The notes under the pieces were generated by a model that had not been told where the DNA came from, did no database searches, and saw only the letters and a list, made by a program, of their open reading frames with translations. Below are positions 40,851-47,229 of a DNA stretch of 47,243 nucleotides, in pieces (the stretch's first letter is position 1; the number at the start of each line of letters is the position of its first letter). The stretch is from assembly GCF_016595235.1 (NCBI RefSeq), contig NZ_JAENHL010000009.1:1-47243 (forward strand), in the 5' to 3' direction. This DNA comes from Taklimakanibacter albus (GTDB lineage: Bacteria; Pseudomonadota; Alphaproteobacteria; Rhizobiales; Aestuariivirgaceae). A program made the position numbers and the translations under genes.

Positions 40851-41252
40851 ATGGCCATTCATGTCGAGCAGTTCACGCGCTTCGATCCCAAGCCGGAAGC
40901 ACATCAGGGCGTAACCGTCCGCTTCGAGGCCCTTCAGGTTCCTGATGAGACGGCAATGCCCGACTACATGCCAGACCCAGACGAGGGCTTTCAGGCCCAG
41001 CACAAGGCGCGGCTTGATGACTTCGTCAACGGGGCGTGGTGCTACGTGGGCGTCGTCTGTCGGGCTCATGTGAACGTCATTAAGGGCGGTCATGGCGTCA
41101 GCTTCCATATCGACAGCCCTGGAGTGTGGGGCGTGGAGAGTGACAGTGATGCCTCCTACTTTGCGGAATTGCAACAAGAGCAGCAAGAGGAAGTCAAGGC
41201 GATGATTGAGGCCTTGCGCTCAGAGCCCATCCTTTATGTGACGGTGGCCTAG
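40851..41252 (+). CDS. Conserved hypothetical phage protein, 133 aa
   Basis: The central segment CRAHVNVIKGGHGVSFHIDSPGVWGVESDSDASYFAELQQEQ resembles a group of phage proteins with an SPGLWG-E-D pattern and an acidic helical tail. No function is known for that group. AGGA lies before the ATG. Confidence 0.5.
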   Translation: MAIHVEQFTRFDPKPEAHQGVTVRFEALQVPDETAMPDYMPDPDEGFQAQHKARLDDFVNGAWCYVGVVCRAHVNVIKGGHGVSFHIDSPGVWGVESDSDASYFAELQQEQQEEVKAMIEALRSEPILYVTVA

Positions 41253-41256
41253 CGCA

Positions 41257-41442
41257 ATGTCCACACTCAATGGCCCCCCAGCAAGCTACGTCATTGTGCG
41301 CAAGAGCGACGGCAAGGCCATGTGCGAGACCTTCAGCGCCACGCTTGCCGCGCACATCAACAAGGATCGTTATCGCGTAGTGCCGATCCTCGAATATCTC
41401 CAAAGCATCAACCGCAAGATAAAGAGGGACAAAGCATCATGA
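41257..41442 (+). CDS. Hypothetical early protein, 61 aa
   Basis: Not recognised. A basic 61-residue protein with YVIVRKSDGKAMCETFSA and a C-terminal basic helix (LQSINRKIKRDK). It overlaps the next gene by four bases. Confidence 0.45.
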   Translation: MSTLNGPPASYVIVRKSDGKAMCETFSATLAAHINKDRYRVVPILEYLQSINRKIKRDKAS

Positions 41443-41975
41443 CACGCCCCAGTGACAATCAATCGGCCGTCGACACGTTTTGGCGCAACAACGCGGGCCA
41501 TTGCGTCAGCGGGCTCATCTCGACGTTGGCGAGTGGCGGACATGAGATTGACGTGGTGCGCTCCACATCGGCCAACATGCTGGCGGAACTGTGCGCCAAG
41601 GCGAACGCATTGACTATGCCCCTTGAAGACTTTGAGGAGGCCGCAAGGCAAGAGGGCTTCGAGGAGGGCGAGGATAGCAGCGGCGAAACGTGCTGGACCA
41701 TGGGCGGCTACAAGCCGGACGGCGGCACAACGCTTTACGACAACGCGCAAGAGGCATGCGAAGCGGCGGACATCGAGCCCTACCAGTGGGAAGTCTTTGA
41801 GCACTGGATAGTGGACCAATGGCTGGCCGAAAAGCTCGCCGCCAAGGGCCAGCGCGTGGACACGGACTTCGAGGGCCTTTGCATCTGGGGGCGCACGTGC
41901 ACCGGACAGGCAGTCTCGATGGACAGCGTCATCAAGGAAATCTTTGACGACCTTCATACGGACAGCCACGCCTAA
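41439..41975 (+). CDS. Conserved hypothetical protein, 178 aa
   Basis: The C-terminal part (YQWEVFEHWIVDQWLAEKL, then IWGRTCTGQAVSMDSVIKEI) matches a widespread group of phage and plasmid proteins with EHW-V..WLA..L and IW-RT-TGQ-I motifs, of unknown function. Such proteins often lie in accessory early regions beside counter-defence genes. No catalytic motif is evident. Start at ATG 41439, overlapping the previous gene. Confidence 0.55.
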   Translation: MTRPSDNQSAVDTFWRNNAGHCVSGLISTLASGGHEIDVVRSTSANMLAELCAKANALTMPLEDFEEAARQEGFEEGEDSSGETCWTMGGYKPDGGTTLYDNAQEACEAADIEPYQWEVFEHWIVDQWLAEKLAAKGQRVDTDFEGLCIWGRTCTGQAVSMDSVIKEIFDDLHTDSHA

Positions 41976-41978
41976 TTC

Positions 41979-41996
41979 CTCTCACATCATGAACTA
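41979..41996 (+). promoter_or_regulatory. Phage promoter-like motif, copy 9
   Basis: CTCTCACATCATGAACTA, four bases after the preceding stop and about 30 before the ATG at 42027. Confidence 0.6.
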
Positions 41997-42026
41997 ACTC
42001 ACATTGTGAACGAAAGGGACAACCCA

Positions 42027-42461
42027 ATGGACAACACGCAAATCTGCGAGTGCGCTAATTGCGGCTGGAAGGGGCCAAGCTCCGAGGCTGATCTAGGAAT
42101 TGACGTTTTGTTGAGCCTCCCAGAGCGAGTTGATCCAGGTGAGCCTTTCCCGGCTGGCGAGTGCCCAAAGTGCAAATCTTTGTGTCACGTCGAACAGGCC
42201 TTGCCCATCCTCGCCATCGTAGTGGAGGGCGGCATTGTGCAAGCCGTGGTGAGCGATAAGCCAGGCTTGGTGAAGCTCCGCGATTTGATGGTCATCGACT
42301 ATGACGCGGAAGGGGCGGACCTCGATGAGATCAGCCTTGTGCCCCAAGAGGGCGGCACCGATGCGGAAGCCATTGTGGTCTCGCATTCGATATCACTCGC
42401 CAGGATCAACCTTGCGGGAATACTGCCCCTCATCCCCGCTTCCGAGGACAACGCATCATGA
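42027..42461 (+). CDS. Zinc-ribbon hypothetical protein, 144 aa
   Basis: The N-terminus has CANCGWKG and, after an acidic spacer, GECPKCKSLCHV, two CxxC pairs that would bind one zinc. This arrangement (CxxCGW.G then PAGECP.C) is found in many phage and plasmid proteins with unknown role. The C-terminal 90 residues are acidic alpha/beta. The ATG at 42027 is preferred over 42006 because AAGGG is well placed before it. Confidence 0.55.
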   Translation: MDNTQICECANCGWKGPSSEADLGIDVLLSLPERVDPGEPFPAGECPKCKSLCHVEQALPILAIVVEGGIVQAVVSDKPGLVKLRDLMVIDYDAEGADLDEISLVPQEGGTDAEAIVVSHSISLARINLAGILPLIPASEDNAS

Positions 42462-42745
42462 CACGCCGATTGAGCGGCCTTAAGCAAATGCGCTTTAAGG
42501 AAACCGACAGCGGAAATTGCCGCGTGTATTACACCTACGGCAGGCGCCTCTATTGCTTTCAAGACGACAGGACATGGGGCGACCGACCGGCTGACTTCAG
42601 GCTTTACGAATGCACCCGCGACGGCGAACCCTCGCACACCGTGCCCACAGAAGGCTTCGGGATCGACAAGTACCCGCCCGAGGGCGACAGCCGCACAGGT
42701 GACAACTTCCGTGCATGGGCCGAACAAGAGGACAGCGCATCATGA
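42458..42745 (+). CDS. Hypothetical early protein, 95 aa
   Basis: Not recognised. A Tyr/Arg/Asp-rich protein with paired strands (RVYYTYGRRLYCFQDDRTW). It overlaps both neighbours by four bases. Possibly a small all-beta protein. Confidence 0.5.
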   Translation: MTRRLSGLKQMRFKETDSGNCRVYYTYGRRLYCFQDDRTWGDRPADFRLYECTRDGEPSHTVPTEGFGIDKYPPEGDSRTGDNFRAWAEQEDSAS

Positions 42746-42960
42746 GCACCACCACCACCACCAACCCGATCAACCAGATGCTCTACGTGACGCCCCATTA
42801 CATCGTGCGCCGCAGGCTTGGGGGCACCTACCTGCTCACCAACATTAAGGATGGGCGGACGGTCGTGCTCAACGGCGAGCAGGCTGAAAGCTTCTACGTC
42901 GAGGCAGCGCATCGGACGGTCGCGACCTTGGAGCAGTGCATAGAGAGGGCCATGCAATGA
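42742..42960 (+). CDS. Hypothetical early protein, 72 aa
   Basis: Not recognised. A Thr-rich start is followed by YVTPHYIVRRRLGGTYLLTNIKDGRTVVLNG, a three-strand pattern, and a helical C-terminus. Overlaps the next gene by four bases. Confidence 0.5.
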   Translation: MSTTTTTNPINQMLYVTPHYIVRRRLGGTYLLTNIKDGRTVVLNGEQAESFYVEAAHRTVATLEQCIERAMQ

Positions 42961-43208
42961 GACGCGCCAGCTATCGAGACGCCTTGTTCTGGATCACGCG
43001 CAATGACGACTGCTCATGGCTACCGGACGGTCCCATAAGCGTCACGGCGGCATTGGTGGCTGATCTCTTCGAGGTGGACGACGCGAGGATCAGAAAGGAC
43101 CTATGCGACCGCTATCCGAACACCCTGCATGGGCCGGATGATGCGACCCTACGCAACCGCAGGAGGCCTGTTGACATCCCGCGCACAACGGGGGGAACCT
43201 CCTCATGA
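42957..43208 (+). CDS. Hypothetical early protein, 83 aa
   Basis: Shape of a short helical protein: YRDALFWITRNDDCSWL, then SVTAALVADLFEVDDARIRKDL, where the second part could form a helix-turn-helix. This resembles short phage proteins with A..WIA.ND pattern. Function unknown. It overlaps the neighbours as ATGA. Confidence 0.5.
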   Translation: MRRASYRDALFWITRNDDCSWLPDGPISVTAALVADLFEVDDARIRKDLCDRYPNTLHGPDDATLRNRRRPVDIPRTTGGTSS

Positions 43209-43378
43209 AGAAACCAATTGACCAACGAGTGAAGACCACCATGGAACAATTCGAGGCGCTCCACGCGGCCAACGCCAAGACCCGCTCCACCTCGAAGACG
43301 GTGACGGTCTCGAAGGAGGCCTTGACGAATATCCTGATGGATCACTCAATGATGGTCGGCGAGTTGGAGGGACGATAA
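43205..43378 (+). CDS. Small hypothetical protein, 57 aa
   Basis: A 57-codon frame starts with ATGA overlap and ends one base into the next ATG. The product is polar and helical (TVTVSKEALTNILMDHSMMVGELEG). Supported by exact coupling on both sides. Confidence 0.5.
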   Translation: MKKPIDQRVKTTMEQFEALHAANAKTRSTSKTVTVSKEALTNILMDHSMMVGELEGR

Positions 43379-43572
43379 TGGCAGACACAATGTATCGGCG
43401 CATCTTCACGGTGCGTGATCTGAACGCACTCAAGGCCCAAGTCGACAAGTACACGGACCTTGTGCTGGCCCCCTGCCGTCCAGGTAGGGAGAACGAGTAC
43501 AGCATCACAGGGTCCGTGAAGCATAAGAGCGTGATTGACGGACTGGTGCGCAAGCACGACTCGGGGGAATAG
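43378..43572 (+). CDS. Small hypothetical protein, 64 aa
   Basis: Not recognised. A basic alpha/beta-like protein (RRIFTVRDLNALKAQVDKYTDLVLAP). GGAGG lies 6 bases before the ATG. It overlaps the previous stop by one base. Confidence 0.5.
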   Translation: MADTMYRRIFTVRDLNALKAQVDKYTDLVLAPCRPGRENEYSITGSVKHKSVIDGLVRKHDSGE

Positions 43573-43574
43573 CC

Positions 43575-43703
43575 ATGAGGCTCCCCTTCCCGCGTCTCGG
43601 GAACATCCTCGCCGGCATCGTCCTGGTGGGCCTCAAGTGGTGGTTCGGGGTCTGGGGGAACGGACGAGCAACAATAAACCCTGAAAACGCCACGACTTTC
43701 TAG
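43575..43703 (+). CDS. Membrane microprotein, 42 aa
   Basis: A 42-codon frame begins two bases after the previous stop. The hydrophobic stretch ILAGIVLVGLKWWFGVW suggests one membrane helix. Compare the N-terminal LLCLLAGLFLCGLKW of the membrane protein at 25379. Last gene of the left-end block. Confidence 0.4.
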   Translation: MRLPFPRLGNILAGIVLVGLKWWFGVWGNGRATINPENATTF

Positions 43704-43761
43704 GCGAATTGAGCCCCCTTGCATAAGAGTCAGTTAGTCACCAGTTGCAAAAGGCAAATTC

Positions 43762-43779
43762 CTACCACTTGACGAACTA
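43762..43779 (+). promoter_or_regulatory. Promoter-like motif, copy 10 (divergent)
   Basis: CTACCACTTGACGAACTA. It keeps CxxxCA and GAACTA of the motif but has CTACCA in place of CTCTCA, like the copy at 44698. Followed by the structured leader. Confidence 0.5.
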
Positions 43780-43792
43780 ATCACTTTAACTA

Positions 43793-43923
43793 AATATCGG
43801 CATACGGACGGTCGGCACTCTGCCGGCCCTCGTGTAGGAAGGCACCGAGGGGCTTAGTGGGTCACTCGGTGCACTCCACTCTCTCAACCCCGCAATGACC
43901 CACTCAATGAGAGACTGAAAGAA
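43793..43923 (+). promoter_or_regulatory. Structured leader with mutually exclusive stems
   Basis: Perfect pairings: hairpin GGTCGGCA 43810-43817 with TGCCGGCC 43821-43828 (one G-U); S1 GCACCGAG 43842-43849 with CTCGGTGC 43865-43872; S2 AGTGGGTCA 43856-43864 with TGACCCACT 43896-43904; S3 TCTCTCA 43880-43886 with TGAGAGA 43908-43914. S2 crosses both S1 and S3, so S1+S3 and S2 alternate, or form a pseudoknot. S3 covers the GAGAG that is the best SD-like sequence before the ATG at 43924. Box GGCACCGAGG is shared with 5933-5942. Folding is deduced from complementarity only. Confidence 0.6.
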
Positions 43924-44439
43924 ATGCACACACCGAAAGACGGCAAGACCCTCCTCATCCACAAGGTCGGCGAAGAGGGCACCATCGAGATCGACGCCAT
44001 GACGGGCCAGTTGGTCACCCCTGTGGACGACCGGCCCGAATGGGCGGACAAGCTCGCGGCGGCCTCCCTGGCTGAGCGCATCGGGTGGTACGAACAGCGT
44101 GTCGGCAAGACGAAGGCCGCCGAGCACCTCACCACGGACGGCCCCATCGCCTTCCAGGACCTCACGTGGGTGGGGCTCGATGATGAGCAGACCGAGGTGG
44201 AGATCGAAGCGGACAACGACTTCCGCATGCAGTGCCTCGGCGAACTCCTCGGGATCGACCTCGAAGCGGCCGAGAAGGACGCGGACTTCGGGAAGGTCCT
44301 CGCGGATGTTTCTGTCGCGCACCAGCCCCAACGCACCGACGCCGAGCTGGCCGAAATGTCCGAGGCCGACAAGCAGGGCTTCGGCGTTTCCAGCGACCAG
44401 AAGGACGGCGAGCAGAAGCGCACTGCGACCGGCGCCTAA
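43924..44439 (+). CDS. Acidic hypothetical protein behind structured leader
   Basis: Not recognised. The 171-residue protein is strongly acidic (DDEQTEVEIEADNDF, EAAEKDADFGKVLADV), with a disordered, charged C-terminus. The N-terminal 55 residues look ordered (LLIHKVGEEGTIEIDAMTGQLV). It stands alone with its own promoter-like site, a long leader and a downstream promoter-like copy, which suggests separately controlled expression. A role in takeover or in the lysis-lysogeny decision is possible but only inferred from place. Confidence 0.55.
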   Translation: MHTPKDGKTLLIHKVGEEGTIEIDAMTGQLVTPVDDRPEWADKLAAASLAERIGWYEQRVGKTKAAEHLTTDGPIAFQDLTWVGLDDEQTEVEIEADNDFRMQCLGELLGIDLEAAEKDADFGKVLADVSVAHQPQRTDAELAEMSEADKQGFGVSSDQKDGEQKRTATGA

Positions 44440-44475
44440 GCGTCCGCATGGTGTGTGGGAGGGACCAGCAAATCC

Positions 44476-44493
44476 CTCTCACATCTTTAACTA
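44476..44493 (+). promoter_or_regulatory. Phage promoter-like motif, copy 11
   Basis: CTCTCACATCTTTAACTA, 26 bases before the ATG at 44519. Confidence 0.55.
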
Positions 44494-44518
44494 CTAGACA
44501 AACGGTAGGATCGACACT

Positions 44519-44662
44519 ATGTATACGCTCAGGATATTCGGCCTCTATGAAGTAGGAGTAGAATGGTGGCCCGAGTATTGCCTGGGAGTGGAAACAACAA
44601 GAAGAGGAGACTTTCTGGCCTGGATCGGCAAGCTTCACTTCGCGGTATGCCCTCTTAAATAG
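44519..44662 (+). CDS. Small hypothetical protein, 47 aa
   Basis: A 47-codon frame with its own promoter-like site and AGGA about 10 bases upstream. The product is aromatic-rich (RIFGLYEVGVEWWPEYCLG, then DFLAWIGKLHF), compact, with two cysteines. Codon use is less GC-rich than its neighbours. Function unknown. Confidence 0.45.
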   Translation: MYTLRIFGLYEVGVEWWPEYCLGVETTRRGDFLAWIGKLHFAVCPLK

Positions 44663-44697
44663 AGCGCTACTTGCAGGAGGAGTAAGCCGCCCCTATG

Positions 44698-44728
44698 CTA
44701 CCACATCGTGTTTAATTGACTTTGTGGT
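44698..44728 (+). promoter_or_regulatory. Promoter-like copy 12 overlapping a possible operator
   Basis: CTACCACATCGTGTTTAA at 44698-44715 is a divergent copy of the motif. It overlaps an inverted repeat ACCACA 44700-44705 with TGTGGT 44723-44728 and a TTGACT at 44715-44720 that could serve as a host -35 element. It lies just ahead of the regulator gene, so autoregulation is plausible. Confidence 0.45.
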
Positions 44729-44750
44729 TACAAACCAAGGGGAATTCCAG

Positions 44751-45113
44751 ATGTCAGAGGGTAAGGCGAACATGACACGCTTACTCAGTGGCTTGCATAA
44801 ACTAAGGGACGAAGCACCTGACATGCCTATAGCCGTTCTCGTGACTTTCTTCGGGATCGGCGAGTATGCAGCAGAGCGCTCAGAACAAGATCCCATCTCG
44901 ATCCGCGAGTTGGCCGAGAAGATCGGACTGCCTTATTCATCAACCTCCCGCCATATCCGCTACCTGGGAGACATGTTCTCGCCCGATAAGCGGGGACTAG
45001 GGTGGATCGACACGGACATAGTCCAGCAAGATCGCCGCCAGAAGACCGCCTTTCTGACACCGAAGGGTAAGAGGGTGCTCAGCACCTTCAAGGCCACAGT
45101 GGGCCTAGAGTAG
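44751..45113 (+). CDS. MarR-like winged-helix regulator, candidate lysogeny switch
   Basis: The 120-residue protein has a MarR-type layout: helix MPIAVLVTFFGIGEYAAE, then DPISIRELAEKIGLPYSSTSRHIRYLGDMF as helix-turn-helix with recognition helix YSSTSRHIRYL, a wing (GLGWIDTDIVQQDRRQKTAFLT) and a final helix (PKGKRVLSTFKATVG). It lies 25 bases upstream of the integrase in the same direction, with a palindromic site ahead of it. T7 has no such gene. It is the best candidate for a repressor or for controlling integration. Confidence 0.7.
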   Translation: MSEGKANMTRLLSGLHKLRDEAPDMPIAVLVTFFGIGEYAAERSEQDPISIRELAEKIGLPYSSTSRHIRYLGDMFSPDKRGLGWIDTDIVQQDRRQKTAFLTPKGKRVLSTFKATVGLE

Positions 45114-45138
45114 ATCGAGACTTGGGGAGTGGTTAATC

Positions 45139-46233
45139 GTGCCCATCAGACGGCGGGACAATAGCTTTCAGGTTACCGTTGAGAACGCCAACGCGATGCA
45201 AGGCTTCAAGCGCATCCGTAAGTCGTATCGAGACGAAGCCGAAGCGGTCGCCAAAGAGGCAGAGATAACGAAGGCCGTTGAAACCTTCGGACATTGGCCC
45301 GTCAAGAAGGACGCGAAACCACTCCCCACTCCTCTCTCCAGCAAGAAGACTTCCCTCGCCACAGACATACCGAACACCATAGACGGCACCATCAAGGAAG
45401 CCGCGACGCTCGCCCTCAAGACACATTGGGCCGGCAAGCGCTACGCCGCCAAGGTCCCCAGCTATGTGGACTACGTGGTGACCTTCCTCACTCAGTCCTG
45501 CGGAAAGCGCAACCTGGACGACCTCATCACGAAGGACATTGACGACTTGGTCGCGAAGTGCCGCGCCGATAAGAACAGCGCCTCGACCATCAACGCCAAG
45601 CTGTCGGCACTGCGAGTCATCTTCAAGGTAGCAGCCGGAAGGACGCCGCCGCTCTGCTCCCGCTCGATCACCATCAAGAGAGTTCCAGCTTCGAGGGCCA
45701 AGAAGTGGTGGCTCAACCTGGAGAACCTTGAGAAGGCCCTAGCGTATTGCCGCAAGGAGGCCGGCCTCATGATCCTCGGGGACTACATCGAGTTCATCTG
45801 CAACTCCGGGATCCGCGTCGAGGAAGCCCTCCGCGCCCGCAAGGATGACTTTGAGAACCTCGGCAAGGTTAATCACACCAAGATGCTGGTGGACGGCACG
45901 AAGACGGAAGGCGCCCGCAAGTGGATCGCCCTCAACGAGACCGCTGCGGCCATCGCCAGGCGCCGGCTCAGGAGCTGTGACGTCCTGTTCCCTATCAGCT
46001 ACGGCCAACTGGCTGGCGCCTGGAATGACGTGCGGTCCCACCTTGGCTTCTCGGATGTCCCCACGGCGACACTCAAGGCCCTTCGCCGGACGTTCGCCAA
46101 GATCACTGAGCTTCGCGGGATGCCCACGAGCATGCTCCAGAGGATCCTGCGGCACCAGAGCATTACTACAACGCAAGGCTACCTTGACTTGGTGGGCACG
46201 AATGATGAGGATGCTGCGAGGAGGTACCTGTGA
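45139..46233 (+). CDS. int: Tyrosine recombinase integrase
   Basis: The 364-residue protein has an N-terminal arm-binding-like part, a SAM-like core-binding domain (about residues 85-165) and a catalytic domain. Catalytic residues: Arg226 (CNSGIRVEEAL), Lys255 (DGTKTEGAR), Arg316 (KALRRTF), His339 (LRHQSITTTQGY) and nucleophile Tyr348. The usual His in box II (HxLR) is Lys313 here. It should recombine attP with a tRNA-Leu core. GTG start. Integrases also occur in some T7-like marine cyanophages and pelagiphages. Confidence 0.93.
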   Translation: MPIRRRDNSFQVTVENANAMQGFKRIRKSYRDEAEAVAKEAEITKAVETFGHWPVKKDAKPLPTPLSSKKTSLATDIPNTIDGTIKEAATLALKTHWAGKRYAAKVPSYVDYVVTFLTQSCGKRNLDDLITKDIDDLVAKCRADKNSASTINAKLSALRVIFKVAAGRTPPLCSRSITIKRVPASRAKKWWLNLENLEKALAYCRKEAGLMILGDYIEFICNSGIRVEEALRARKDDFENLGKVNHTKMLVDGTKTEGARKWIALNETAAAIARRRLRSCDVLFPISYGQLAGAWNDVRSHLGFSDVPTATLKALRRTFAKITELRGMPTSMLQRILRHQSITTTQGYLDLVGTNDEDAARRYL

Positions 46234-46625
46234 TCACCGCCAAGCAGCTTCTCGAAGCCTTCTTCAAGAACCAGGGCACAGCGTTCGTCTCCTATGAGAG
46301 CCACGCAAAGGTGGTGCTCGACGGAACCTTTGACTTCGACCAGATCGCCGCCACGATGAACGAGATGTTCGGCCCACGCGGCACCAACGATCATCCCCTC
46401 CTCGGCAACATGCCAGAACCCGTCATACCGTGGCCCGTAAAGGAGCCCACTAAGAGCGGCGAAGAGCCCGAGGTGGAGATCGAGTGGGTTAACCCGATGC
46501 CGGCGCACACCTTCAGCGAGTGGGGGAAGGACCCGACATACTGCGACATCTGCGGCCAACACATGCTGGCGCCCGTCCACAAGTACTTCGACGGGGTCAT
46601 ACCTCTCGTGAGGCGCGACGGCTAA
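46230..46625 (+). CDS. Hypothetical protein with Cys/His cluster, 131 aa
   Basis: The 131-residue protein has a C-terminal Cys/His cluster (HTFSEWGKDPTYCDICGQHMLAPVHK) suited to one zinc, and a Pro/Glu-rich middle. The first 50 residues look helical (AKQLLEAFFKNQGTAF). It overlaps the integrase by four bases, so it is probably co-translated with it. A directionality or accessory role is possible but unsupported. Confidence 0.5.
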   Translation: MITAKQLLEAFFKNQGTAFVSYESHAKVVLDGTFDFDQIAATMNEMFGPRGTNDHPLLGNMPEPVIPWPVKEPTKSGEEPEVEIEWVNPMPAHTFSEWGKDPTYCDICGQHMLAPVHKYFDGVIPLVRRDG

Positions 46626-46825
46626 TGGCCCTCAACACGAAGCTTCCCGATCGGTACTTCCCCCAGGCCTGGGCTATGCGCGAGCGCTTGATGTTTCGCC
46701 TCCTGGTATCGGAGAGCCGCCGCCTTAAGAAATACCGCCTGGCCGCTAGCTACGGTGCGTCGTGGGAGAGGCTTTGCGCGGACGCTACCTTCCAGCGCTA
46801 CCGTGCGAGGTTCAACCATGTTTGA
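46625..46825 (+). CDS. Small basic protein, 66 aa
   Basis: The 66-residue protein is rich in Arg and aromatic residues (RERLMFRLLVSESRRLKKYRLAASYG), helical, pI very high. Function unknown; size and charge would allow a recombination directionality factor. Its stop codon ends one base before the 3' CCA of the convergent tRNA gene. Confidence 0.5.
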   Translation: MALNTKLPDRYFPQAWAMRERLMFRLLVSESRRLKKYRLAASYGASWERLCADATFQRYRARFNHV

Positions 46826-46911
46826 TGGTGCCCCATGCCGGACTCGAACCAGCACGCCTTTTGGACACTTGATTTTGAGTCAAGCGCGTCTACCAATTCC
46901 GCCAATGGGGC
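46826..46911 (-). tRNA. trnL-CAA: tRNA-Leu (anticodon CAA)
   Basis: Read on the minus strand the 86 bases form a full class II tRNA. Acceptor GCCCCAT pairs with ATGGGGC, discriminator A, encoded CCA. The D arm contains GGTAGAC; the anticodon stem is CTTGA/TCAAG around the loop CTCAAAA with CAA at 46875-46877; a 14-base variable region holds GTCC/GGC; the T arm is GCTGG-TTCGAGT-CCGGC. All stems are intact. It shares GACTCAAAATC with the att core but has a different anticodon stem. It is the only minus-strand gene. Confidence 0.95.
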
Positions 46912-46932
46912 TCGCCATGGGGTCTAGCCGGG

Positions 46933-46961
46933 TGACTAGCCGAATGCTACATAAAGGGCAA
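46933..46961 (-). promoter_or_regulatory. Weak sigma70-like promoter for the tRNA
   Basis: On the minus strand TTGCCC (46956-46961) and TAGTCA (46933-46938) are 17 bases apart, ending about 21 bases before the tRNA 5' end. The -10 is a poor match. Proposed because the tRNA needs its own transcription on this strand. Confidence 0.25.
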
Positions 46962-47158
46962 TGCCCCAGAAGCGAAGCCCTCTCAAGATCCTCGGAATGC
47001 TGCTCATCATGGCAGTGGCGTTCTCGTGGTCGGCGTATCGCATGGACCAGGTGCTTGGCCTCGGGTGGATCTCTGGCGTTGACCAGTGTGCCGGCGTCAC
47101 AGCGCAGGACTGCAAGCTTCTCACCGATGCGGCCGACCGCCTGGCTGCGTCCCAATAG
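46961..47158 (+). CDS. Small exported-type protein, 65 aa
   Basis: The 65-residue protein has a basic start (MPQKRSPLKI) and a hydrophobic helix (LGMLLIMAVAFSWSA), then a polar domain with two cysteines (DQCAGVTAQDCKLL). It looks like a membrane-anchored or periplasmic protein. AAAGGG lies 3-8 bases before the ATG. In a lysogen it would lie at the prophage edge, where superinfection or fitness genes are often found; role unproven. Confidence 0.5.
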   Translation: MPQKRSPLKILGMLLIMAVAFSWSAYRMDQVLGLGWISGVDQCAGVTAQDCKLLTDAADRLAASQ

Positions 47159-47165
47159 AGTGTGG

Positions 47166-47181
47166 CGTGGCGTTCGCCACG
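47166..47181. other. Perfect hairpin beside attR
   Basis: CGTGGC-GTTC-GCCACG forms a six-base-pair stem with a four-base loop, eight bases after the last stop codon and about 50 before the att core. There is no T-run, so it may be a weak terminator or part of the attP arm region. Confidence 0.4.
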
Positions 47182-47229
47182 TGGCGGACTAACCCTCTGA
47201 AATTCAAGGAGAATGACCCCTAAACTAGA

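Noticed and set aside
46945-46958. ATGCTACATAAAGG as a further promoter-like copy
   Set aside because: Matches only the first part of the motif and lacks the TGATCTA half.
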